21,041 nucleotides of DNA from Nitrospinota bacterium (lineage in GTDB: Bacteria > Nitrospinota_A > UBA7883 > JACRLM01), in NCBI GenBank assembly GCA_015231995.1, contig JADGAO010000029.1, forward strand, positions 1-21,041, given 5' to 3'. The position numbers and the translations under genes were made by a program. A model generated the notes under the pieces. It saw only the letters and a list, made by a program, of their open reading frames with translations. It had not been told where the DNA came from and did not search any database. Below are positions 15,395 to 21,041 of this stretch, in pieces (position 1 is the first letter of the stretch; each line of letters starts with the position of its first letter).

Positions 15395-15419
15395 CACAGG
15401 CGCAATTGGAGAGACCATA

Positions 15420-15752
15420 ATGGCCAAACCGGGCGAAGAGGAAAGCGCATCGCAGGAGGAATCCACCGGCGCGAAAGTCCTGTCCATGACGATGATGGAG
15501 CTGGACCATTTCCTGGACATCCCTCTCACCATCAGCGTGGAGCTTGGCCACACCAGCAGAACGGTACGGGAAATAGTGGCTCTCCAGGCCGGTTCCGTCG
15601 TGGAGCTTAACAAGCTTGTCGGCGAGCCGATGGAGATATACATAAACGGCCTGCTGACGGCGCGTGGCGAGGTGGTGGTGGTCAACGAAAAGTTCGGCAT
15701 TCGCGTCACCGACGTGATTGACCCGCTGGAAATAATCCGGTTCTCGCTTTAA
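15420..15752 (+). CDS. fliN: FliN-family flagellar motor switch (C-ring) protein
   Basis: FliN forms the bottom of the flagellar C-ring and binds CheY-P and the export ATPase regulator. The 110-aa protein has a short acidic, low-complexity N-terminus (1-20) and a full SpoA domain (about 30-108), with LDIPLTISVELGHT, EIVALQAGSVVELNK, GEPMEIYINGLLTARGEVVVVNEKFGIRV. GGAGAG stands 7 bases before the ATG. It is separated from any fliM or export genes in this window and sits between a PilZ receptor and a chemoreceptor. It may be the only FliN or a second paralogue, which the window cannot tell. Type III secretion SpoA proteins are a less likely reading. Confidence 0.9.
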   Translation: MAKPGEEESASQEESTGAKVLSMTMMELDHFLDIPLTISVELGHTSRTVREIVALQAGSVVELNKLVGEPMEIYINGLLTARGEVVVVNEKFGIRVTDVIDPLEIIRFSL

Positions 15753-15923
15753 ATTAATCCTCCCGCCTTTTCGTCCCCCCTATTGTTTTCTAATCGGAAA
15801 AAGTTTTACTATCACATTTCACCCGTGCGCGGCGCGGTGTTTTTATAAGATGTAACCTGTATCCGGCGGCCAATGACGGCCGTTACAGCAACAGGTCTGA
15901 CGCTTCTATTCTTCGGGGATTAC

Positions 15924-17339
15924 ATGGACTGGTTCAGGCGCAGGTCGTTCAATTTCCGGGTCATGTTCACTCTTGGCGCGGCGTTCGCCGCCGTCTCCGT
16001 CACTAACATCCTGTGGATGGGGACAAGCCAGAAGAAGACCTCCGTCAATGAGGCGATGCTTCGCGCCCAGGGCCTTGCGGACATCACTTTAAGCTCGCTT
16101 AACAACCTGATGATCGCCGGGGCCATGGACCGCCGGTTCGAGTTTCTTCGGATAATCGGCCAGACCGAAGGGATACGCGAAGTGCGGGTGATACGAGGCG
16201 AGAACGTCACCCGGCAATACGGCGAAGGATCTAAAGACGAGGCCGCTAAAACCGAAGCCGACCGTCGCGCCATTTCCACAGGCAAATCCGAATTCATCTA
16301 CGCCGACGGCGAACTGTGCGCCACCATTCCTTTCCTGCTGACCAAAAACTGGCGAGACGTGAACTGCATGGACTGTCATGAGGGACGCGAGGGGGAGGTA
16401 ATCGGCGCCCTTTCATTGACCCTTTCCATGAAGGAGGTGGAAGATAACGTATCTAGAATGAGCCTCCTGTTCGCGCTTTTTTTCACGATCGAAGGCGTCC
16501 TTCTGATACTTCTGCTTTACTTTCTCATCGCTCGAAAAATGGGCGGCCAGCTTTCCGGGCTTGCCGAGAGGCTCTCTGGAGGATGCGAAGGAGTGGCCGG
16601 GGCGTCGGAAAAAATACTTTCAGAAAGCGATGGTTTAACCAAGGGCGCAAGCGAACAAAACCACGCATTGGAAGATGTGGCGCTATCCATGAAACATCTG
16701 ATAGGCCTGATAAAGTCCACCGGGGTCGAGTCCGCCAACGTCCGCAATCTCATGACGCAGATGGACGGGGCTGTCAGGAGCGGGGCCGCATCCATGGACA
16801 GCACAGTGTCCGCTATGGAATCCATAAAAAACTCGTCCGGCAAGATCAGGACGATAATCAAGCAAATCGAGGAAATCGCCCAGCAGACCAACCTGCTTGC
16901 CCTTAATGCGGCGGTGGAAGCGGCAAGGGCAGGCGAGAGCGGCAAGGGCTTCGCCGTGGTCGCCGAGGAAGTGCGCGCGCTTTCCGCCCGGGTAAGCTCC
17001 GCCGCAAGAGACACCGCAGGGTTTCTAGGCGAGTCCGTGGCCGGAGCGGAAAACGGGGCGTCGCTGGTCAGCCAGACTTCCGAGGCGCTGGCAAGGATAG
17101 CGTCGGCGGCGATGGAAGTGGGTACGCGGATAAACACCATGACGCAGATAGCCGACGAACAGGATCAAAACGTCTCCGAAGTCAACAGGACGATGAACGG
17201 GTTGAAATCGGCCAGCGCGTCTGCGGCCCGTGGCGCGGACGAGACCGCCGCAACCGCTCACGAGCTTGCAAGCCAGGCGGAAAAACTCGAGCAGATAGTA
17301 ACGGAGCTTATCTCCATAGTCGAAGGGGAGAGGAAATAG
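15924..17339 (+). CDS. Methyl-accepting chemotaxis protein with periplasmic heme-c motif
   Basis: From ATG 15924 the protein has 471 aa. TM1 lies at about 13-33. A periplasmic sensor follows (about 34-178) and contains CMDCH (148-152; DNA 16365-16379), a c-type heme attachment motif. TM2 is at about 180-204, and the cytoplasmic signalling domain carries the conserved hairpin tip EIAQQTNLLALNAAVEAARAG, then FAVVAEEVRALS. Geobacter has chemoreceptors with heme-c PAS-like sensor domains (GSU0582, GSU0935), so redox or ligand sensing by heme is plausible. I see no clear HAMP linker after TM2. An upstream ATG at 15873 would add 17 residues. GGGGA 6-10 bases before 15924 favours the shorter form. 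The stop is one base from the end of mazF on the other strand. Confidence 0.92.
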   Translation: MDWFRRRSFNFRVMFTLGAAFAAVSVTNILWMGTSQKKTSVNEAMLRAQGLADITLSSLNNLMIAGAMDRRFEFLRIIGQTEGIREVRVIRGENVTRQYGEGSKDEAAKTEADRRAISTGKSEFIYADGELCATIPFLLTKNWRDVNCMDCHEGREGEVIGALSLTLSMKEVEDNVSRMSLLFALFFTIEGVLLILLLYFLIARKMGGQLSGLAERLSGGCEGVAGASEKILSESDGLTKGASEQNHALEDVALSMKHLIGLIKSTGVESANVRNLMTQMDGAVRSGAASMDSTVSAMESIKNSSGKIRTIIKQIEEIAQQTNLLALNAAVEAARAGESGKGFAVVAEEVRALSARVSSAARDTAGFLGESVAGAENGASLVSQTSEALARIASAAMEVGTRINTMTQIADEQDQNVSEVNRTMNGLKSASASAARGADETAATAHELASQAEKLEQIVTELISIVEGERK

Positions 17340-17340
17340 A

Positions 17341-17682
17341 TTACGACAGAAGCGTATATGTCTTCGCCAGGACTTCGTCAGTGACTTCATCGGAAACCCC
17401 GCAAACGAAAGCGGCTTTCCGCGCCTTCCAGTCCAGGCTTTTGATCTGATCGGAAAGGACGAAGCCTTCCACCCCTGACTGTGGCGGCAGAGCCACCTCG
17501 AACGGGTATCCCTTGCCCCTGCTTGTGATCGGACAGGCGATGAGAAGGCCGGTTTTTTTGTTATATTCCACAGGCGATAGAACTAGAGCTGGACGGCGGC
17601 CCCCCTGTTCGTGCCCGCTTTGCGGGGTGAATTCCAACCATATGACATCCCCGCGACGAGGAACCCACCCCGGTTTTTTCAC
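17341..17682 (-). CDS. mazF: MazF/PemK-family endoribonuclease toxin
   Basis: MazF toxins cut single-stranded RNA at short sequences. The 113-aa protein has the family motifs RRGDVIWLEF (9-18), GHEQGGRRPALVLSP (23-37), ACPITS (49-54) and the LSDQIKSLDW segment that lines the RNA site. It starts with GTG (17682-17680), which overlaps the mazE stop as GTGA. It looks intact. The stop lies one base from the stop of the chemoreceptor gene on the other strand, so transcripts must converge. Confidence 0.94.
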   Translation of the reverse strand: MKKPGWVPRRGDVIWLEFTPQSGHEQGGRRPALVLSPVEYNKKTGLLIACPITSRGKGYPFEVALPPQSGVEGFVLSDQIKSLDWKARKAAFVCGVSDEVTDEVLAKTYTLLS

Positions 17683-17921
17683 CAGAGTTCCTTTCCTGTG
17701 GAAGGTCCGGTGTCCACTGGCTCGTGAAGGTTCTTTTTCGTCACGCCCGCCAGCAGTTTTTTAAGCGAGAGTTTTTTCCCCCGGACAGGAGCCACCACAA
17801 GCTGTCCGTCGCTTACGGCGATATCCATCTCGTCTCCAGGCCCGATCCCTATCTCCCTTGCGAAAGCGCTCGGAATGCGGAACGCGAGGCTGTTGCCCCA
17901 TTTTTGAGCTTTGGTTTGCAT
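17679..17921 (-). CDS. mazE: MazE-family antitoxin (AbrB-like)
   Basis: The 80-aa protein has an N-terminal SpoVT/AbrB swapped-hairpin DNA-binding domain (AQKWGNSLAFRIPSAFAREIGI, about residues 5-26, followed by PGDEMDIAVSDGQLVV) and a charged C-terminal tail that should wrap around MazF. It overlaps mazF by 4 bases. MazE-MazF complexes usually repress their own promoter. The upstream stretch 17931-17956 has TACATTGTA and ATACATGT, which could serve as the operator. Confidence 0.92.
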   Translation of the reverse strand: MQTKAQKWGNSLAFRIPSAFAREIGIGPGDEMDIAVSDGQLVVAPVRGKKLSLKKLLAGVTKKNLHEPVDTGPSTGKELW

Positions 17922-17930
17922 AAACCCTCA

Positions 17931-17956
17931 TGATATACATTGTAGATACATGTTAC
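17931..17956 (-). promoter_or_regulatory. Putative mazEF operator/promoter region
   Basis: This short AT-rich stretch holds the palindrome TACATTGTA (17936-17944) and the repeated ATACAT (17935-17940, 17946-17951), directly upstream of mazE in an otherwise GC-rich area. Autoregulated mazEF promoters often carry such alternating palindromes. Position and look only. Confidence 0.35.
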
Positions 17957-17986
17957 GCCATGCCGGAGCGGGATGGAAGAGGCTTC

Positions 17987-18724
17987 TTATCCCCTCGTCA
18001 TCCCTTTTAAAAATCCGCGCTCCCCGCGCAGATTATGTATGAACATCCCTCCCAGGTGCAGAAGAAGGAACAACGGAACCCAGAAAAGCCCGATCTCATG
18101 AATCTCCTCGCCGATCCCTTCTTCTTTCTTGCCCTCGCCAACGGCTTCTCCACCGCCTGCGCCTTGCGGTTTTTCGTCGTCGTCATGGTCTTCATGGGCG
18201 AACGCGCTTGGAACCAGCATATCCATCGGCTTGGAAAGGGCCGCTGTGGATGGCCTTGTCAACGTTTGAGCCACGCCATGTTTTTTCGCCTTGCTATCCA
18301 GGTGATCCCACAATCCAAGACCCGTGGCGATTTGAAGCAGTATCATCGTCAGCGCGAAAAAATAAACGGGGACGCCAAGAGGGTTGTGCCCCCCTTTTTT
18401 CCTCTTGTCCGAATCTACTCCGCGTAAAACAAAATCCAGCTCAGCCGTCATCCATCCCGGGTATTTGGCGACGCTGGATGGTATCCCGCGCCAGTTCACA
18501 GAGCCATTTCCGAAAAATCCCCATAAAAGCCTTGCCATAACCGAAGCGGTCAATGCAAGGCCGATGTACAGATGGACATACTGGAGTTTTATCTCCGCCA
18601 CCTTACCGAACGTCTCTTCCAGGATTTCCATGCCGATGGCGGTCAGGAAAAGAGTTATGACCAGAGACGCAGTAGTCCAATGCAGAATCCTCGTGGGCAT
18701 GTCCCACTTGGTTGTATGTTCCAT
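17987..18724 (-). CDS. Cytochrome b561 / Ni-Fe-hydrogenase-type b cytochrome with acidic insert
   Basis: The 245-aa protein has four transmembrane helices (about 14-33, 48-70, 116-137, 211-231). Candidate heme ligands are His15 (RILHW), His51, His223 and His230. GHNPLG (112-117) is typical of this family, which passes electrons between quinone and a periplasmic or membrane partner. The loop between TM3 and TM4 is enlarged to about 70 residues and is charged, with AFAHEDHDDDEK (174-185) and a Gly/Glu/Lys-rich stretch. By topology it would face the periplasm if the N-terminus is cytoplasmic. GGAGGA lies about 9 bases before the ATG. The gene is divergent from the Fe-S protein gene. Its redox partner is not visible here. 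Confidence 0.85.
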   Translation of the reverse strand: MEHTTKWDMPTRILHWTTASLVITLFLTAIGMEILEETFGKVAEIKLQYVHLYIGLALTASVMARLLWGFFGNGSVNWRGIPSSVAKYPGWMTAELDFVLRGVDSDKRKKGGHNPLGVPVYFFALTMILLQIATGLGLWDHLDSKAKKHGVAQTLTRPSTAALSKPMDMLVPSAFAHEDHDDDEKPQGAGGGEAVGEGKKEEGIGEEIHEIGLFWVPLFLLLHLGGMFIHNLRGERGFLKGMTRG

Positions 18725-19047
18725 ATCGAATAATCCTCCAGAGCGTTTACTTTCATTCAGAGTACGCGCCTGACATGAAATATAGATGAATCGAGGGGAT
18801 GATTGCTAATTTTCCCGGGGAGCGTTTTTCAGAACAATCTCTTGTTGTTATATGAAGTGTTTTTCTGTCGCTGTCCGAGGTGTTCTTCACCTCGGACTCC
18901 TCATGCAACCTGTTTGATAAGCGAAGACGGCGGGGTGAAAAACACCCAGCCGAGCGATGGAGCGATAGGAACCGTGGCCAGACGACCACTGTTTCCTGTG
19001 GCGCCATGGAATATCTTCTGCCACGATTTCATTATACAATCCGGCTT
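18725..19047. repeat. Divergent spacer with hairpin repeats
   Basis: This 323-bp region has no credible gene. A perfect 10-bp-stem hairpin GTCCGAGGTG/CACCTCGGAC lies at 18873-18882/18888-18897 with a TTCTT loop. A second, CGGC-G-GGGTG/CACCC-A-GCCG, is at 18928-18937/18943-18952 with an AAAAA loop and one mismatch. GTGG/CCAC pairs follow near 18975-18990. No T-run follows the stems, so they are unlikely to be terminators. The remainder should hold the promoters of the two divergent genes. The short ORFs here look like repeat translations. Confidence 0.6.
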
Positions 19048-20214
19048 ATGGACACGATGGCAGACCACAAAGTCAAAACCTTCACCGTCCAGTTATCAGA
19101 ATGGACGGGCGAAAACCTGCTCAACTGTTTTGGCGCGGACGAGTGCATGAAAGCCTGCCCCGCAGGGCCGGGCGATATCACCATCGCTGATCTCAACGAA
19201 GCCACGCGGAACACGGCTCCGCTCGAAGGTGCGATCCTCAAATTCACCGCCGACTGCGTCCAGTGCGCCAGATGCGACACCGTATGCCCGCCCGCCGCAG
19301 GAAGGTCGCGGATGATGCTCTCGCTAAAGGAAAAGATGGCGTCGCAGGGAGCGTCCCCCAAAACTCACGCTCGCTATTTCGCGCTCAAAGGCCACGACAA
19401 AGGCCCGTTCCGTCGCGCTGTTTGGAACGCGCTAGTCAAACTTAAATGGGCAATAGACCCCAGGGACAAGTTAAAGCGGTCACGCCTTTCCTCTCATGTG
19501 AGCAAGGAAAACCTGAGACATGCTGAACATCTTGTCTATCTCGGCTGTTACATCTTCACGAAAACCAGTTCCGCCGCGCAGGCTGTGGATGTGGCCGAGC
19601 GGTTGAACCTCGATTACGAAGTTCTCGGCGGGCTTGAGACCTGTTGCGGATGGCCCTCACTGCTTGCGGGAAGGACGGCGGAGGCGGAGGATTACCACGA
19701 ACGGCTGGCGGAGCTTGTGCGGCGAGTGTCGCCGCGTTACGCCGTGACTGGATGCGCGGAGTGCTTCATGTCGCTTCAGGTGATAAAAGAAAAATACAAG
19801 ATGGATTTTACGCCGTTGACCGTTCCCATGTGGCTGAACATGTTTGCGGACAGGCTCAAACTCCACAAGACTGCGGAGACTGTTACGTTTCACGACTCCT
19901 GCCACATCAGCAGAAAGGCGGGGCTCCCCAAACCGGCGCGCGACCTTATCTCGCGCATGGTTGACATCGAAGAGATGCCCCGCTCCGGCCCCGATAACAC
20001 ATTCTGTTGCGGATACTGGGGGTTGGACAGCGACCTTGAGTTGGAGAAATCCATTCACCTGGACAGGTTCGCCGAGGCGCAAAAGACCGGAGCGTCAACG
20101 ATGGTGGTCGAGTGCGTCACATGTATGGAGTCCTTCTCCAAACACGCGCCGCTTGCCGGAGTGCGGATACGCGACGCGCTGGACATGGTTCACGAAAGCA
20201 TGGCCGCCCCATGA
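19048..20214 (+). CDS. HdrD/GlpC-like Fe-S protein with two CCG domains
   Basis: The 388-aa protein has an N-terminal ferredoxin-like region and two cysteine-rich CCG domains. The first cluster motif reads CFGADECMKACP (Cys27, Cys33, Cys37) with Ala30 in place of the usual second Cys. The next is standard, C70-x2-C73-x2-C76-x3-C80-P. CCG domain 1 has Cys167, Cys199-Cys200 and Cys236-x2-Cys239. CCG domain 2 has Cys285, Cys320-Cys321 and Cys356-x2-Cys359. Such proteins (HdrD, GlpC, GlcF, LutA) carry electrons in flavin-linked oxidoreductases. The following gene overlaps it by 4 bases (ATGA), so the flavoprotein is the likely partner. I chose ATG 19048; another ATG at 19057 is possible. Longer in-frame ORFs run into the repeat region. 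No substrate can be named. Confidence 0.87.
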   Translation: MDTMADHKVKTFTVQLSEWTGENLLNCFGADECMKACPAGPGDITIADLNEATRNTAPLEGAILKFTADCVQCARCDTVCPPAAGRSRMMLSLKEKMASQGASPKTHARYFALKGHDKGPFRRAVWNALVKLKWAIDPRDKLKRSRLSSHVSKENLRHAEHLVYLGCYIFTKTSSAAQAVDVAERLNLDYEVLGGLETCCGWPSLLAGRTAEAEDYHERLAELVRRVSPRYAVTGCAECFMSLQVIKEKYKMDFTPLTVPMWLNMFADRLKLHKTAETVTFHDSCHISRKAGLPKPARDLISRMVDIEEMPRSGPDNTFCCGYWGLDSDLELEKSIHLDRFAEAQKTGASTMVVECVTCMESFSKHAPLAGVRIRDALDMVHESMAAP

Positions 20215-20873
20215 CGCGACACGTCATAATCGGCCTCGGCGTGGCGGGCGCGGAGGCGGCTGAAGAAATACGGCGACGCGACCCTGATGGAGAGATAACG
20301 ATTCTAAATGGCGAGGGGACACCTTTTTATTTCCGCCCGGCCCTATCGTGGCTGTTGAAAGGGAGAATCACGGGGGATGAGGTTAACGCCCGCCCTCTCG
20401 ATTGGACGCAAAGAAGAAATCTGACGATCATCAGTGAGAAAGCGGTCTGCGTTGACACTGAAACGAAAACGGTCTCAACCGAAAGCGGTCGGCAAATCGG
20501 CTACGACAAACTGCTCGTAACAGCGGGGGCGCAGGCGGTCAAGCCCTCGTGGACGGGGGTTGATCTGCGTGGAGTGTTCACCTACCGCACGCTTGGCGAC
20601 ACGCTGGCCATGGCGGAACATGTCGAAAAAGTTAACGCAAAAAACGCCGTGGTTGTCGGCGGCGGGATACTTGGGGTGGAGCTTGCGGAGATTTTCCATC
20701 ACATGGGCCTTGCCGTAACTCTCATCGTCCGCGAAGCTCGAATATTGAGCCTTCTCTTCGATGAGACGGCCTCATCCATCGTTGCGCGCCGGATGGAATC
20801 CTCAAATGGGCCTGTCGCCAAATCCCCTCTCAAGCAGCTCAAAAATAACTGTTATATAAATATAACCATATGA
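20211..20873 (+). pseudogene. FAD/NAD(P)-dependent oxidoreductase, truncated by an insertion sequence
   Basis: The first about 199 codons encode a pyridine nucleotide-disulphide-type oxidoreductase, like NirB-type or NADH oxidase-type flavoproteins. They include the FAD-binding IIGLGVAGAEAA (residues 6-17) and the second Rossmann loop VVVGGGILGVELAE (147-160). At about 20805-20808 the reading changes to an AT-rich, unrelated tail of about 21 residues, ending at TGA 20871-20873. The C-terminal part, with the second FAD motif and the dimer domain, is missing. The start ATG at 20211 overlaps the stop of the Fe-S gene. Full-length relatives have about 400 residues or more, so the encoded protein is probably inactive unless the rest is restored downstream of the insertion. 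Confidence 0.8.
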
Positions 20874-21041
20874 TAATATTAATTTATCATGACTATCGCG
20901 AAAAAAGGACAACTGATGCTCACCAATATCACCACTGATTCGCTCTTGCGCAAAGATCACCCCTATCGGAAAATCAATGAATTTCTCGATCTTGCCCCAC
21001 TTGTATCTCAGTTCGAATCTCTCTATTCAGAGCGGGGCGCT
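20808..21041 (+). mobile_element. Left end of an insertion sequence (IS5/IS1182-like), partial
   Basis: The probable end GGGCCTGTCGCCA (20808-20820) begins right after the break in the flavoprotein gene. The non-coding lead (about 20840-20888) is strikingly AT-rich for this window and holds the palindrome GTTATAT/ATATAAC (20851-20857/20860-20866). The element continues past the window, so the right end and target duplication cannot be seen. The exact left boundary may be off by a few bases. Confidence 0.7.
20889..21041 (+). CDS. Transposase N-terminus (IS5/IS1182-like), runs off the window
   Basis: Fifty-one codons are visible, starting ATG at 20889. The stretch LLRKDHPYRKINEFLDL, then LVSQFESLYSERGA, matches the N-terminal segment (DUF772 type) of DDE transposases of the IS5 or IS1182 groups. 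The catalytic DDE residues lie outside the window. Codon use is more AT-rich than in the neighbouring genes, which supports recent arrival. The first ATG is used; an internal ATG ten codons in (20916) is another possible start and would match many family members. Confidence 0.75.
   Translation, partial: MTIAKKGQLMLTNITTDSLLRKDHPYRKINEFLDLAPLVSQFESLYSERGA

Noticed and set aside
15790..15860. Possible flagellar sigma28 promoter before the chemoreceptor gene
   Set aside because: An AAAAGTTT-like -35 occurs, but no GCCGATAA-like -10 follows at the right spacing.
18753..19007. Minus-strand 84-codon ORF in the cytochrome/Fe-S spacer
   Set aside because: It is made of hairpin repeat sequence and has no recognisable domain; probably non-coding.

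Overview
The window (roughly 57-60% G+C by eye) looks like a chromosomal segment of a Gram-negative, probably motile bacterium with c-type cytochromes. Pointers are a LapA/LapB-like membrane TPR protein, a FliN, a methyl-accepting chemotaxis protein with a periplasmic CxxCH heme motif, a b-type cytochrome and an HdrD-like Fe-S protein. The order proA-nadD-rsfS and the heme-binding chemoreceptor resemble deltaproteobacterial or Nitrospirota/Nitrospinota-type genomes, but I cannot fix the phylum from this sequence. I saw no rRNA, tRNA or CRISPR array.

Left part (1-5273): a run of three hairpins at the edge, then a leftward operon for UDP-N-acetylhexosamine supply. In transcription order it holds a left-handed-beta-helix sugar-1-phosphate nucleotidylyltransferase, glmS and a long phosphohexomutase. 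Together they could turn fructose-6-P into GlcN-6-P, then GlcN-1-P, then an activated amino sugar for peptidoglycan and LPS. Between 5274 and 5757 lies a divergent promoter region crowded with repeat ends.

Middle (5758-11967, rightward): housekeeping genes proA, nadD, rsfS, a DksA-type regulator and a LapA/LapB-like TPR protein, closely spaced. rsfS appears to start at CTG inside a CTGA overlap with the nadD stop. A small toxin-antitoxin patch follows (an orphan antitoxin-like ORF plus hicB-hicA), then a MIP18/SufT-type Fe-S assembly protein and an NnrS-like polytopic membrane protein.

Signalling part (12014-17921): a leftward CHASE2-adenylate/guanylate cyclase; a 366-bp spacer with a REP-like double hairpin; then rightward PilZ, FliN and a heme-c chemoreceptor. 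This suggests second-messenger and redox control of motility. A leftward mazE-mazF pair abuts the chemoreceptor tail to tail, with one base between them.

Right part (17987-21041): a leftward cytochrome b561-type protein with an acidic, His-containing insert; a repeat-rich spacer; and a rightward pair made of an HdrD-like Fe-S protein overlapping (ATGA) an FAD/NAD(P)-dependent oxidoreductase. The oxidoreductase is cut at about codon 199 by an AT-rich insertion sequence whose transposase runs off the window. The most noteworthy items are this disrupted redox module, the CTG start of rsfS, the motif changes in the nucleotidylyltransferase and the Fe-S protein, and several different families of hairpin repeats. 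I did not find a clearly novel defence or biosynthetic system.
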